Source: CAYFFZ01 sp049976505 (lineage in GTDB: Archaea; Thermoproteota; Nitrososphaeria; Conexivisphaerales; UBA164). From it: 64,000 nt of DNA. A program made the position numbers and the translations under genes. Numbering within the stretch: position 1 is the stretch's first letter; each line of letters begins with the position of its first letter. Location: the NCBI GenBank assembly GCA_049976505.1, contig JBMFIC010000006.1, positions 1 through 64,000 of the forward strand, in the 5' to 3' direction. This document shows, one piece after another, positions 50,423 through 60,077 of this stretch. Below the pieces are notes generated by a model that was given only the letters and a program-made list of their open reading frames with translations, did no database searches and had not been told where the DNA came from.

Positions 50423-53400
50423 ATGAGTGAGAACGTATTTCTAAACAGGATTGGAGCCATCAAGTTCTCCCTGATGTCCCCTGCTGAGATAAGAAAATAT
50501 GCAGTGGTCGAGATAACCGTTCCGGAGACCTACGACGAGGATGGGATGCCCATACAGGGCGGCCTCATGGACAACAGGCTAGGAGTGCTGGAGCCTGGAC
50601 AGAAGTGTGCCACCTGTGGGAACACCGCAAGCAACTGTCCCGGCCACTTTGGCTACATAGAGCTCGCCGAGCCAGTTCTTCACATAGCGTTCGTTGATGA
50701 CGTTTACAAGTTCCTGGTTACAACTTGCAGAAAGTGCGGAAGGCTGCTTCTGCCAGACGAGGAGATAGAGGCGTACAGAAAGCAGCTTAAGGACTCACAT
50801 AACAACCCGATGGTGCTGCAGAAGATAACTAAGGAGATAGTCGCAAAGGCGAGGAAGACAAAGATCTGTCCCCACTGCTCGGCCAAGAAGCTAGAGATAG
50901 AGTTCACCAAGCCTCACACGTTCCACGAGATAACCGAGGACGGTGCTCCGGTAAGGCTGATGCCATCCCAGATAAGGGAGTGGCTAGAGAGGATACCCGA
51001 CTCCGACGTGGAGGTTCTGGGCTACGATCCGAATTCGGCGAGACCGGAGTGGATGATCCTTCAGGTCCTTCCGGTTCCGCCCGTCTCCGTTAGGCCCTCT
51101 ATTATACTGGAGACTGGAACGAGATCTGAGGACGACCTGACCCACAAGCTCGTTGACGTTCTAAGGGTCAACCAGAGGGTTGCGGAGGCAAAGGAGTCAG
51201 GCACGCCTCCTCTGATAATTCAGGATCTTGCTGATCTTCTCCAGTATCACGTCACAACCTACTTTGACAACGAGGTCTCGGGCATACCACAGGCGCACCA
51301 CAGATCAGGCAGGCCTCTGAGGACCCTTGCTCAGAGGCTCAAGGGCAAGGAGGGAAGGTTCAGGGGCAACCTCTCGGGCAAGAGGGTTGACTTCTCCAGC
51401 AGGACGGTCATATCCCCGGATCCGAACATAGACATGGCCGAAGTAGGGGTTCCGTATGAGGTGGCAAAGAGGCTTACCGTTCCGGAGAGGGTCACGCCGT
51501 GGAACATAGAGTTCCTGAAGCAGCTTGTAAGAAATGGGCCAGACAACTATCCTGGAGCGAACTACGTCATAAGGCCCGATGGCATAAAGATAAGGCTCGA
51601 CTACGTCCAGGACAGGGAGGCGCTTGCCAACTCTCTGACCTATGATTATATAGTGGAGAGGCATCTGATGGATGGGGACGTGGTCCTGTTCAACAGACAG
51701 CCATCTCTGCACAGGATGTCCATAATGGCTCACTTCGTCAAGGTCCTGCCAGGCAGGACCTTCAGGCTCCATCCGGCTGTCTGCCCACCGTACAACGCCG
51801 ACTTCGACGGAGACGAGATGAACCTGCACGTCCCTCAGAGCCTTGACGCTCAGGCTGAGGCCAAGCACCTTCTTGCCGTGGAGAAGCAGATAATAACCCC
51901 TAGGTATGGAGCCCCGATCATGGGAGCCATAAGGGACTACATAACTGGAGCGTTCCTCCTTACAAAGGATGACACCAGGCTCAGCAGGCAGGACTTCATG
52001 AACCTTGCCTACGTTGGAGGCTACAGGGGAGAGGTTCCGGACAAGAAGGAGTTCACCGGGAAGGAGCTGGTCTCGCTGTTCCTCCCGAAGGACTTCAACT
52101 TTGTGGGAAGCTCCAAGTGGGCAGGATCCGGAAAGAACGATGTACTTGTGAAGAACGGTCAGCTGTTATCCGGAGTCCTTGACAAGGCGTCCCTGGGGGC
52201 TGAGGAGCCAGACAGCATGCTGCACAGGATAACCAAGGATTACGGTCCAGAGACCGCAAGGAGCCTCCTGAACTCGTTCCTCAAGATATTCAAGGAGTAC
52301 CTGACAAGAAGGGGCTTCTCTTACGGCTACGATGAGCTGGAGATACCGGATCACGTCAAGAGGCAGCTGAAGGAGGTGGTCAAGGAGGCCTACAAGAACT
52401 CGCTCAACTATATTGAGATGTACAGGGAGAACAAGCTGCCAATCCTGAAAGGAATCAAGCCGGAGGACATGCTGGAGAACTATATCATGAGGGAGCTCAG
52501 CAGGGCCAGGGACACTGCAGCAAAGCTCGTGGAAAAGGTCATCGATGAAAGGAACAGCGGATACATAATGGCAAGGACCGGAGCAAGGGGCAGCTCGCTC
52601 AACCTGGGCCAGATGATGGCGATGCTGGGCCAGCAGAGCATCAAGGGAAAGAGAATAACTCGTGGATACACGCTCAGGGCGCTTAGCCACTTTAAGAAGG
52701 GCGACATATCCCCTGAGGCAACGGGGTTCATCAGCAGCTCTTTCAGGGACGGCCTGAGCATACTCGAGTTCTTCTTCCATTCGATGGCAGGAAGAGAGGG
52801 ACTGGTTGACACCGCAATAAGGACGCAGCAGAGTGGATACCTGCAGAGGAGGCTGATAAACGCCCTGGAGCACCTGAGGGTTGAGTATGATCTCACGGTA
52901 AGGGACCCGGAGGGCGGCATAATTCAGTTCAGGTATGGAGAGGACGGCGTTGACGTGTCCAAGAGCGATCACGGTCTCGCGGTCAACGTGAGGAGGTTGG
53001 TTGAAATAATAAAGACAAGCGACTCCGGAGAGCCTGCCTCCGAGAGCTACATCAGGGCTGAGATCGAGAAGGTCAAGGACAGGCTGAACCCGAAGCTGGT
53101 CAAGGACCTGGAGGAGGCCCTTACAGGTTCAGGGCTTAGCGAGAGGGCCGTGAGCGAAGTCTGCCAGCTAACTGTTGAGAAGTACATGTCCAGCCTTGTG
53201 GAGCCAGGCGAGGCGGTTGGTGTTGTGGCGGCCCAGTCAGTTGGGGAGCCGGGCACGCAGATGACGCTCAGGACCTTCCACTTTGCGGGAGTAAGGGAGA
53301 GGGACGTAACGCTCGGCCTGCCGAGGCTCATCGAGCTTCTTGACGCGAGAAAGGAGCCAACGACCCCAGTCATGGAGATCTACCTAGATGAGGAGTACAG

Positions 53401-54166
53401 GTCATCTCCTGAGAAGGCACAGGAGATTGCGAGGTCGATAATATTCACCAGGCTTGAAAACGTTGTGACCGATACCGCCATAGAGCCTGCAGATGGCGCG
53501 ATAATATTCACTGTATCCCAGCAGAGGCTCAAGGAGAGGGGCCTGACAATGGGGGACGTCGCCAAGGCCATTGAGAGCGGCAAGAAGAAGATCGAGATCA
53601 GCGGCGACCAGCTCATAGTGTACGTCAATACCTACGACCTGACCAGCCTGCAGAACGTGAAGAAGAAGCTGCTGAACACCAGGATAAGCGGAATACCAGG
53701 CATCACAAACGCAACGGTGGACAAGAAGGACGGGGAGTGGATGATATGGACAAGCGGCTCGAACCTAGCTAAGGTTCTTACGCTTCCCCACGTGGATCCG
53801 ACCAGAACCATATCAAACAACGTTCATGAGGTTGCGAACGTGCTTGGAATAGAGGCAGCTAGGAACGTTCTGATCAAGGAGATAATGGGCGTCCTTCAGG
53901 AGCAGGGTCTGGAAGTCGATATAAGGCACATATCTCTGATAGCTGACATAATGACCAGCAGGGGAGTTGTGCTGCCTGTTGGAAGACACGGAATAGTCGG
54001 CTTCAAGACGAGCGTGCTGGCCAAGGCTGCGTTTGAGATCACGGTTCCGACTATAGCAGAGGCCGCTGCCAGAGGGCTCTCCGATGAGCTGCTGGGAGTT
54101 ACCGAAAACGTAATAGTTGGCTCCACGATTCCAGTTGGTACGGGGATGGTTCAGCTGTTCATGTAG
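50423..54166 (+). CDS. rpoA: RNA polymerase largest subunit, A' and A'' fused in one chain
   Basis: 1247 residues, about the sum of the usual A' (around 880) and A'' (around 370). The start carries a zinc site (CATCGNTASNCPGHFGY) and a second Cys cluster (TTCRKCGR). The catalytic magnesium loop NADFDGDEMN is at about 457-466. The A'' half begins near residue 880 without a stop or start between, and includes VEPGEAVGVVAAQSVGEPGTQMTLRTFHFAGV (about 926-957) and the bridge/trigger region. Most archaea split this gene; a fused form is known from Thaumarchaeota- and Aigarchaeota-type lineages. Confidence 0.97.
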   Translation: MSENVFLNRIGAIKFSLMSPAEIRKYAVVEITVPETYDEDGMPIQGGLMDNRLGVLEPGQKCATCGNTASNCPGHFGYIELAEPVLHIAFVDDVYKFLVTTCRKCGRLLLPDEEIEAYRKQLKDSHNNPMVLQKITKEIVAKARKTKICPHCSAKKLEIEFTKPHTFHEITEDGAPVRLMPSQIREWLERIPDSDVEVLGYDPNSARPEWMILQVLPVPPVSVRPSIILETGTRSEDDLTHKLVDVLRVNQRVAEAKESGTPPLIIQDLADLLQYHVTTYFDNEVSGIPQAHHRSGRPLRTLAQRLKGKEGRFRGNLSGKRVDFSSRTVISPDPNIDMAEVGVPYEVAKRLTVPERVTPWNIEFLKQLVRNGPDNYPGANYVIRPDGIKIRLDYVQDREALANSLTYDYIVERHLMDGDVVLFNRQPSLHRMSIMAHFVKVLPGRTFRLHPAVCPPYNADFDGDEMNLHVPQSLDAQAEAKHLLAVEKQIITPRYGAPIMGAIRDYITGAFLLTKDDTRLSRQDFMNLAYVGGYRGEVPDKKEFTGKELVSLFLPKDFNFVGSSKWAGSGKNDVLVKNGQLLSGVLDKASLGAEEPDSMLHRITKDYGPETARSLLNSFLKIFKEYLTRRGFSYGYDELEIPDHVKRQLKEVVKEAYKNSLNYIEMYRENKLPILKGIKPEDMLENYIMRELSRARDTAAKLVEKVIDERNSGYIMARTGARGSSLNLGQMMAMLGQQSIKGKRITRGYTLRALSHFKKGDISPEATGFISSSFRDGLSILEFFFHSMAGREGLVDTAIRTQQSGYLQRRLINALEHLRVEYDLTVRDPEGGIIQFRYGEDGVDVSKSDHGLAVNVRRLVEIIKTSDSGEPASESYIRAEIEKVKDRLNPKLVKDLEEALTGSGLSERAVSEVCQLTVEKYMSSLVEPGEAVGVVAAQSVGEPGTQMTLRTFHFAGVRERDVTLGLPRLIELLDARKEPTTPVMEIYLDEEYRSSPEKAQEIARSIIFTRLENVVTDTAIEPADGAIIFTVSQQRLKERGLTMGDVAKAIESGKKKIEISGDQLIVYVNTYDLTSLQNVKKKLLNTRISGIPGITNATVDKKDGEWMIWTSGSNLAKVLTLPHVDPTRTISNNVHEVANVLGIEAARNVLIKEIMGVLQEQGLEVDIRHISLIADIMTSRGVVLPVGRHGIVGFKTSVLAKAAFEITVPTIAEAAARGLSDELLGVTENVIVGSTIPVGTGMVQLFM

Positions 54167-54176
54167 GTGATGAGCG

Positions 54177-54461
54177 ATGGGGATGGATGAGCTGTTAAAG
54201 GCGATCTCGCAGGAAAAGAAGATGGTGCTGGGGCTCAGGGAAGTTAAAAAAGACTTAAAAAACATCAAGCTGATCATAATGTCCAAAGACTTGACGGAGG
54301 AGGAGAAGAAGTCCATTACATCTGGAAACGCTAAAGTCCTGATATACGATGGCACTCCAAGCCAGCTTGGAAGGGCAATAGGAAGGCCCCATCCTGTTAA
54401 GGTCATTGGCCTTAAGTCGATAAGCGAGAGGATCGAGGCAGAGCTGAAGAAGGTGGGCTGA
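54177..54461 (+). CDS. rpl30e: Ribosomal protein L30e
   Basis: 94 residues of the L7Ae/L30e RNA-binding fold: LLKAISQEKKMVLGLREVKKDLKNIKLIIMSKDLTEEEKKSI, then LIYDGTPSQLGRAIGRPHPVKVIGLK. Its place between rpoA and nusA is the conserved archaeal position. The ATG at 54177 sits 10 bases after the rpoA stop, with GGTGATGAGCG before it as a weak ribosome site. Confidence 0.93.
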   Translation: MGMDELLKAISQEKKMVLGLREVKKDLKNIKLIIMSKDLTEEEKKSITSGNAKVLIYDGTPSQLGRAIGRPHPVKVIGLKSISERIEAELKKVG

Positions 54462-54462
54462 T

Positions 54463-54900
54463 ATGTCGGATGAAATAAAGTACACTAACGAGGACCTGAA
54501 CCTTATAAAGCTATTCGCCCAGATCTCAGGCATAGTCCCAAAGGACCTGATAAGGGATGACAGGTACAACAGGGTCATAATAGTGGTGAAGAAGGACGAG
54601 GTCGGAAAGGCTGTGGGAAAGGATGGCATAAACGTTCAGTACATCAGGAAAACCATAAAGAAGGACGTGGTCATCGTTGGATACACAGACGATATAATAG
54701 AGTTCGTAAGGGGCATGCTCGGCGATAACGTGAACGCAACCATTAGGGAGGCTTACTCGCCCAACGGCTCAAAGAGCATAATAATTCAGGTGCCTCAGGA
54801 GCAGAAAGGGTTCGTGCTGGGGGCCAAGAAGCAAAACATAGAAAAGATTAAGTTATTGCTGAAGCGTTATTTTGGGGTGGAAAACGTAAGGGTGGTTTAG
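54463..54900 (+). CDS. nusA: Archaeal NusA-like transcription factor
   Basis: 145 residues holding only two KH domains (KDGINVQYIRKTIKKDVVIVGYTDD and KKQNIEKIKLLLKRYFGVENVRVV), as in all archaeal NusA; the bacterial polymerase-binding and S1 domains are absent. It starts one base after L30e and ends against the S12 start (TAG ATG). Confidence 0.93.
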   Translation: MSDEIKYTNEDLNLIKLFAQISGIVPKDLIRDDRYNRVIIVVKKDEVGKAVGKDGINVQYIRKTIKKDVVIVGYTDDIIEFVRGMLGDNVNATIREAYSPNGSKSIIIQVPQEQKGFVLGAKKQNIEKIKLLLKRYFGVENVRVV

Positions 54901-55341
54901 ATGGGCCGGAAGTCACCTATGGGCGAGTTCGGCGCCAGAGGCCTTAAGAAGAAGAGACAGAAGTTTAGATGGTCGGATAAATACTACAAGAGGAGAATGC
55001 TGAGGCTGGACATAAAGGCTGACCCGCTTGAGGGCGCTCCTATGGCAAGGGGCATAGTTCTTGAGAAGGTAGGAATAGAGTCAAAGCAGCCCAACTCAGC
55101 GGTGAGGAAGTGCGTCAGGGTACAGCTGATCAAGAACGGAAAGCAGATAACGGCATTTCTTCCTGGAGACGGCGCGCTGAACTACGTTGACGAGCACGAC
55201 GAGGTAATAGTGGAGGGCATAGGCGGATCGCAGGGAAGGTCAATGGGAGACATCCCGGGAGTAAGGTGGAAGGTCGTCAAGGTTAACGGCGTTCCGCTCA
55301 AGCTTCTTGTGCTTGGGAAGAGGGAGAAGCCTAAGAGATGA
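54901..55341 (+). CDS. rps12: 30S ribosomal protein S12
   Basis: 146 residues with the decoding-centre loops PNSAVRKCVRVQLIKNGKQITAFLPGDGALNYVDEHDEV and GGSQGRSMGDIPGVRWKVVKVNGVPL. Length and the N-terminal MGRKSPMGEFGARGLKKKRQKFRW extension are archaeal. Follows nusA directly and overlaps the S7 start by four bases. Confidence 0.98.
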   Translation: MGRKSPMGEFGARGLKKKRQKFRWSDKYYKRRMLRLDIKADPLEGAPMARGIVLEKVGIESKQPNSAVRKCVRVQLIKNGKQITAFLPGDGALNYVDEHDEVIVEGIGGSQGRSMGDIPGVRWKVVKVNGVPLKLLVLGKREKPKR

Positions 55342-55931
55342 GCGAGAAGATCCTTCTCTTTGATAAGTGGGATTTCAGCGAGGTTCAGGTAAACGACATA
55401 AGCCTGCAGAAGGTTATAAACCTGAGCCCGGTCTACTATCCGCACTCCTTCGGAAGGCACGCCGAGAAGAGGTTCGGAAAGGAGAAGGTCAACATAGTGG
55501 AAAGGCTCGTGAACAACATGATGCACTATGGGAAGATATGGGCAAAGAACACGGGAAGGATGGCCGGCAAGAAGACAAAGGCAATAAACATAGTGAAGAG
55601 CGCGTTCGAGATTATTTACCTAAAGACAAAGAAGAACCCGATACAGGTGCTCGTCGATGCAGTAATAAACGCAGGTCCAAACGAGGACACTACAAGGATA
55701 AGCTATGGTGGAGTTGTGTACCACGTTTCGGTCGACGTCTCCCCGAACAGAAGGCTTGACCTGGCCCTGAGGTTCATAAGCCAGGGGGCGAGGCTTGCTT
55801 CCTGGAAGACTGGCAAGCCGATAGAGGAGGCTCTGGCCGAGGAGCTCATACTTGCGGCCGAGAACAACCCGAACTCCTACGCCATAAGGAAGAAGCAGGA
55901 GCAGGAGAAGATGGCCGCCGCATCAAGGTAA
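55338..55931 (+). CDS. rps7: 30S ribosomal protein S7
   Basis: 197 residues: VNIVERLVNNMMHYGKIWAKNTGRMAGKKTKAINIVKSAFEIIYLKTKKNPIQVLVDAVINAGPNEDTTRISYGGVVYHVSVDVSPNRRLDLALRFIS is archaeal S7, the small-subunit head organiser. It overlaps S12 by four bases. In many archaea EF-2, EF-1alpha and S10 follow; here a PINA-type ATPase begins six bases later. Confidence 0.97.
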   Translation: MSEKILLFDKWDFSEVQVNDISLQKVINLSPVYYPHSFGRHAEKRFGKEKVNIVERLVNNMMHYGKIWAKNTGRMAGKKTKAINIVKSAFEIIYLKTKKNPIQVLVDAVINAGPNEDTTRISYGGVVYHVSVDVSPNRRLDLALRFISQGARLASWKTGKPIEEALAEELILAAENNPNSYAIRKKQEQEKMAAASR

Positions 55932-55936
55932 CGGAT

Positions 55937-57472
55937 ATGGAAAAGATAGTGCTGGATACAAGCGTAATAATCAACGGTTTTGTTTCGAAGCTGATCGAGA
56001 AGGGGGAGATAAAGCAGGCCACCATAATAGTTCCGCGGGCCGTAATAGGAGAGCTACAGAACCAGGCCACGAAGGGGCTGGAAATAGGGTTCCGGGGCCT
56101 CGAGGAGCTGAGGAAGATAAGGGAACTCTGTGAAAAGAACGGAATAAGGTACACGGTGAAGGGATCCCTTCCAACGCTCGAGGACATAAAGCTTGCTCAC
56201 TCCGGAAGGATAGATTACATAATCCTCGACATAGCAAAGAAGAACAGGGCAACGCTCTACACGTCGGATTACATCCTGCACCTCGTGGCCCAGGCAGAGG
56301 GCGTCAGCTCAAAGCATCTCGTCGTCGAGGAGGAAAAGAGGCCGCTCAGGATAGAGTCCTTCCTGAGCGAGGACGTTATGAGCGTGCACCTGAAGGAGGG
56401 CGTACCTCCGTACGTTAAAAGAGGTAAGCCGGGCAGCTTCAGGCTGGAGAAGGTCTCGGACAGGCCCCTGACAGCAGCGGAGCTCGAGGAGATAATCGCT
56501 GAGATAAACGAGAGGGCGAGGGTCGATCCAAACTCCTTCATAGAGATGAAAACCGGAGGCGCGACGGTAATCCAGCTGGGCAACTACAGGATAACGATCG
56601 CAAGACCTCCTTTCTCCGATGGCCTTGAGGTAACCCTTGTGAGGCCTATAGTGAAGCTTACCCTTGATGACTACAACGTTTCGCCGGCTCTGAAGCAGAG
56701 GCTTGAGAAGGCCGAGGGCATCATAATCGCTGGACCACCTGGATCCGGAAAGTCAACGCTTGCGGCGTCCCTGGCCGAGTTCTACATGAAGAAGGGCAAG
56801 GTGGTGAAGACCTTTGAATCGCCCAGGGACCTTCAGGTTGGTCCAGAAATAACTCAGTACGCTCCGCTCGAGGGGGACTTTGAGAAGACCGCCGAAATAC
56901 TCCTTCTTGTCAGGCCGGACTACACGATATTCGATGAGGTCAGGAAGACCAAGGACTTCGAGGTCTACGCGGACATGAGGCTTGCGGGGGTTGGAATGGT
57001 TGGGGTCGTGCACTCAAGCAGCCCAATAGATGCTGTACAGAGGCTCATCGAGAGAATTGACATAGGGATGGTTCCAAGGATAGTGGACACGGTGATATTC
57101 CTGCAGAACGGCCAGATAAAGACGGTGTATGAGCTCAACCTTGTGGTGAAGGTGCCGACGGGCATGACCGCTGAGGATCTAGCCAGGCCTGTTGTTGAGG
57201 TCAGAAACTTTGAGACAAAGCAGCTGGAGTACGAGATATACATGTACGGCGATGAAAAGGTCGTAGTGCCCATAGGCGCCGTGAGGGACAGAATAGAGCA
57301 GGTGATATCCCAGTACGACAAGGACGCGATAATCGAGATAGGAAAGAAGAACGTCATAATAAGGGTAAACAGGGACGTCATAGGCAAGATAATAGGCAAG
57401 GGCGGGGAGAACATAGAGAAGCTAGAGAAGGAGGTTGGAAAGAGAGTCATAATAAAGCCCAAGAAGGGCTGA
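55937..57472 (+). CDS. PINA-type ATPase: PIN domain - ATPase - KH domain
   Basis: 511 residues. PIN domain about 1-130 (D7 in VLDTSVIINGF, E36 in IGELQNQA, ILDIAKKNRATLYTSDYIL). ATPase core about 200-440 with Walker A AGPPGSGKST near 264, Walker B YTIFDEVRKTKD and MVGVVHSSSP. C-terminal KH domain about 475-511 (RDVIGKIIGKGGENIEKLEKEVGKRVII). It corresponds to archaeal PINA, a hexameric ATPase shown in Sulfolobus to act in Holliday-junction migration. Six bases separate it from S7, so it is expressed with the transcription/translation operon. Confidence 0.9.
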   Translation: MEKIVLDTSVIINGFVSKLIEKGEIKQATIIVPRAVIGELQNQATKGLEIGFRGLEELRKIRELCEKNGIRYTVKGSLPTLEDIKLAHSGRIDYIILDIAKKNRATLYTSDYILHLVAQAEGVSSKHLVVEEEKRPLRIESFLSEDVMSVHLKEGVPPYVKRGKPGSFRLEKVSDRPLTAAELEEIIAEINERARVDPNSFIEMKTGGATVIQLGNYRITIARPPFSDGLEVTLVRPIVKLTLDDYNVSPALKQRLEKAEGIIIAGPPGSGKSTLAASLAEFYMKKGKVVKTFESPRDLQVGPEITQYAPLEGDFEKTAEILLLVRPDYTIFDEVRKTKDFEVYADMRLAGVGMVGVVHSSSPIDAVQRLIERIDIGMVPRIVDTVIFLQNGQIKTVYELNLVVKVPTGMTAEDLARPVVEVRNFETKQLEYEIYMYGDEKVVVPIGAVRDRIEQVISQYDKDAIIEIGKKNVIIRVNRDVIGKIIGKGGENIEKLEKEVGKRVIIKPKKG

Positions 57473-57541
57473 GCTCAGTAACGGCCTCTGTCGTCTTTTT
57501 ATGTTAAATGAACGGCTCCATCCTGAATTCAATCGACATAT

Positions 57542-57550
57542 TTTTTAATA
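57542..57550 (+). promoter_or_regulatory. TATA box of the B12 radical SAM gene
   Basis: TTTTTAATA is centred 25 bases before ATG 57571, supporting that start over a TTG/ATG further upstream. Confidence 0.5.
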
Positions 57551-57570
57551 TCTCACGTGGAAAAGAATCC

Positions 57571-59127
57571 ATGGGTTATAAGGTCCTGCTGACCGCAGAC
57601 AAGACCCTGTTCAGCGAGTACAGGAACGTGCCTCTCCTTCAGTTCCTAGGATGCGCGCCCGTGGAGAAGGTGCCGAAGTTCATATTCGACGCGCTTTCCC
57701 CATACACGGAGCTACAGGACGGGCTGCCCATAAGGGCTCCATACGATGTGAGGCTCGTTGAGAGCGTGCTCGTTGATGCGCTTGGAAGGGATAGGGTGAA
57801 AGTGGTCGTGCCAAAGAACATAGAGGAGTTCATAGATGAGGATACGAAGGTGGTCGGTGTCAGCACGATGGATCCGCTGGGCCTCGGGCCTGTTACCATG
57901 ATGTTCACCAACGGTGGCAGGGACACTGGGTACACGAAATATTACTTCTATCAGCTGATAAGGAAGCTTAACCTCCTTAGGAGGGCCAACGGCTACAGGT
58001 TCAAGATAGTTGTAGGGGGCCCGGGGACCTGGCAGCTTGAAATCAGGCCCAAGGCCGTGGATGAGCTCAACATAGATCATGTCGTAATCGGCGAAACCGA
58101 GCACGTTCTTCCCCAGCTCATCGATGATATAGTCAATGGGAGCCCTGACAGATTCATCAAGGTCAAGGGGTATCCCACGATAGATCAGATACCGCTGATA
58201 AAGGGCGCCACACTGCATGGGCTGCTTGAGATAAACAGGGGATGCGGCAGAAACTGCGAGTACTGCCTCCCAAACCTGAGGAGCGCCAGACACCTTCCAG
58301 TGGATCACATAGTTAAGAACATAGCTGTGAACGTCAGGTACGGGGTGACTAGCGTCTGGGCTCAGAGCGAGGACGTGTTCCTCTACAGGCTAGAGGATCA
58401 CAGGTACATGAACCCTAACTGGGAGGCGCTGATTGAGCTCTTCCATGCCATAGTGAACGCCGATGGGGTCAGGCACACGAACCCAACACATGGCACCATA
58501 TCCGCTCCTGCTTCAAACCCAGAGAAGTTCAGGAAGCTCTCCGAGACCATGAAGGCTGGACCCAACAACATAATAGGGCTGCAGCCAGGGCTTGAAACGG
58601 GCTCCGTGAGGCTCGTCAAGAAGTACATGTCGAGAAAGGCGCTTCCCTTCTCAGCCGAGGAGTGGCCCGATGTAGTCTTTGAGGGGACCAGGGTTCTGAA
58701 CGAGAACTACTGGGTTCCGGCTTACACCGCCATAGTGGGCTTCCCTGGCGAGACAGACGAGGACGTGCTCGACACCATAAGGCTTATAGACAGGATGGAA
58801 AGGGAGCTTCCTGAGAAGGTAGGAGAAAAGGCCCACTGGACTGTCACAGTTCTCAGCTTTGACCCTCTTGCTAACCTCTCGGACGCGGAGTTCTTCGACG
58901 TCGAGTCGCAGCTCACGGAGATGAGGTTCTACCTCATTTACAGAACCTGGAGGCACACGGTGCTCGAGACGGAGAAGTTCCTGCCAATGCTTATAAAGAA
59001 CTCCCTTGCGAGAGGACTTCTGTCCAGGTTCTTCGCATATGGAGCGAAAAAGGTGCTTGATGCCCTCGCCGCATGGGGAAGAGCAAGGGGGTACGACCCG
59101 GAGAAGGCTATGACGATCACAGCCTAA
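57571..59127 (+). CDS. B12-binding-domain radical SAM enzyme, unknown substrate
   Basis: 518 residues from the ATG at 57571. The first 200 form a B12-binding-like (Rossmann) domain (VVGVSTMDPLGLGP, FKIVVGGPGTWQL, VIGETEHVLPQLIDDIV). The radical SAM cluster is C225-x3-C229-x2-C232 (GCGRNCEYC), with IIGLQPGLETGS, TAIVGFPGETDEDVLDTIRLI and a helical C-terminus. No HxxG cobalamin lower-ligand pattern is obvious. Some archaeal relatives modify membrane lipids (GDGT ring synthesis) or make other C-C bonds; the function here is open. Tail overlap of four bases with the MBL gene. Confidence 0.85.
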   Translation: MGYKVLLTADKTLFSEYRNVPLLQFLGCAPVEKVPKFIFDALSPYTELQDGLPIRAPYDVRLVESVLVDALGRDRVKVVVPKNIEEFIDEDTKVVGVSTMDPLGLGPVTMMFTNGGRDTGYTKYYFYQLIRKLNLLRRANGYRFKIVVGGPGTWQLEIRPKAVDELNIDHVVIGETEHVLPQLIDDIVNGSPDRFIKVKGYPTIDQIPLIKGATLHGLLEINRGCGRNCEYCLPNLRSARHLPVDHIVKNIAVNVRYGVTSVWAQSEDVFLYRLEDHRYMNPNWEALIELFHAIVNADGVRHTNPTHGTISAPASNPEKFRKLSETMKAGPNNIIGLQPGLETGSVRLVKKYMSRKALPFSAEEWPDVVFEGTRVLNENYWVPAYTAIVGFPGETDEDVLDTIRLIDRMERELPEKVGEKAHWTVTVLSFDPLANLSDAEFFDVESQLTEMRFYLIYRTWRHTVLETEKFLPMLIKNSLARGLLSRFFAYGAKKVLDALAAWGRARGYDPEKAMTITA

Positions 59128-60071
59128 ACGTAGATGTACGTGTCAAGATCGATCTGCTGCTCAGAAAAGGCATAGGCCCTGAACCCCATTTCCCTGAGGT
59201 CCTCTGCAAACTCCCTGTCGAACCCATGCATGAGTATTACGAGCTCTGGGTTCACCTTCTTAACAAAGCTTACGAGCTCCATGTAATCGGCGTGATCGCT
59301 CAGAGGGACGGCCGATAGACCAAGGGACCTTGCCCAGCCCGTGAACCTTATGCTGTAGTAGGCCCTGCTGACGTTCAGGTGCATCGGAGCCACGTAAACG
59401 TAAGGAGGGTCAGGTAGATCATCTTCGCTCCTTGCTATCTTATCGGGCTCAGGGATTCTTATTCCGAATCTCCTGTAGATCCTGTTGATCCTTTCTATGT
59501 TGGCGTGCACGACGAGCGGCCTCCAGCTCTGGAAGAGATACTCGATGAGCTGAGCCTTTCCCAAGGTGTATCCGTGAAGCGAGACTCCGAGCCCATTGTC
59601 GTATGCCTCGCCGATCAGCCTCATGACATGATCCAGGACCTTTGCGGTTGGGGGGAACGTGTACTCCTTTCTGCCGTATGTGCTCTCCATTATCAGAACC
59701 CTGACGTTCTCGGGCTCCAGCTTCTTAAGAAACCCTCTCTCCCTCTGGGAGAAGTCCCCTGTGTACATTATCTCGTTTTTTCCAATTATCAGTGCCTTGG
59801 ATCCGAGTATGTGCCCCGAGTCGACCATCCGAAGGCCAGGGTACGATTCTATGTATCGGCTTATGCTTACTCCCCTTGCTCGGGCTATCTCAAGGGTTTC
59901 TCTCGATGTAAAGACCGTGTTCCTCTCCTTTCTTAGCAGGTGATCCAGGTGAGCGTGAGATACGAACGTCAGGTCAGCGCTTACGTTCCTCTCAGGGTCT
60001 AGAGCTATGACCTTCCCTTCGTGCTTAACTAGGATCCCAGCGCTGCTGAACGCTATCTTGTCCCTTATCAA
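59124..60071 (-). CDS. MBL-fold, beta-CASP-like nuclease family protein
   Basis: 315 residues. Metal motif HAHLDH near 39 (VSHAHLDHL), SGHILGSKALII, YTGDFSQRERGFL, ESTYGRKEYTFPP, LSDHADYMELVSFVKK and the last His in MHGFDREF. Order and wording match the archaeal mRNA 3'-end processing/SNM1-like exonuclease group, but it is shorter than full CPSF-type enzymes and lacks KH domains. RNA or DNA processing is likely; the substrate is unknown. It reads away from the flavoprotein gene six bases upstream. Confidence 0.8.
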   Translation of the reverse strand: MIRDKIAFSSAGILVKHEGKVIALDPERNVSADLTFVSHAHLDHLLRKERNTVFTSRETLEIARARGVSISRYIESYPGLRMVDSGHILGSKALIIGKNEIMYTGDFSQRERGFLKKLEPENVRVLIMESTYGRKEYTFPPTAKVLDHVMRLIGEAYDNGLGVSLHGYTLGKAQLIEYLFQSWRPLVVHANIERINRIYRRFGIRIPEPDKIARSEDDLPDPPYVYVAPMHLNVSRAYYSIRFTGWARSLGLSAVPLSDHADYMELVSFVKKVNPELVILMHGFDREFAEDLREMGFRAYAFSEQQIDLDTYIYV

Positions 60072-60077
60072 CTTGTC

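Noticed and set aside
51305..52972. Long minus-strand open frames inside rpoA
   Set aside because: They are antisense to highly conserved polymerase coding sequence and show no recognisable proteins.
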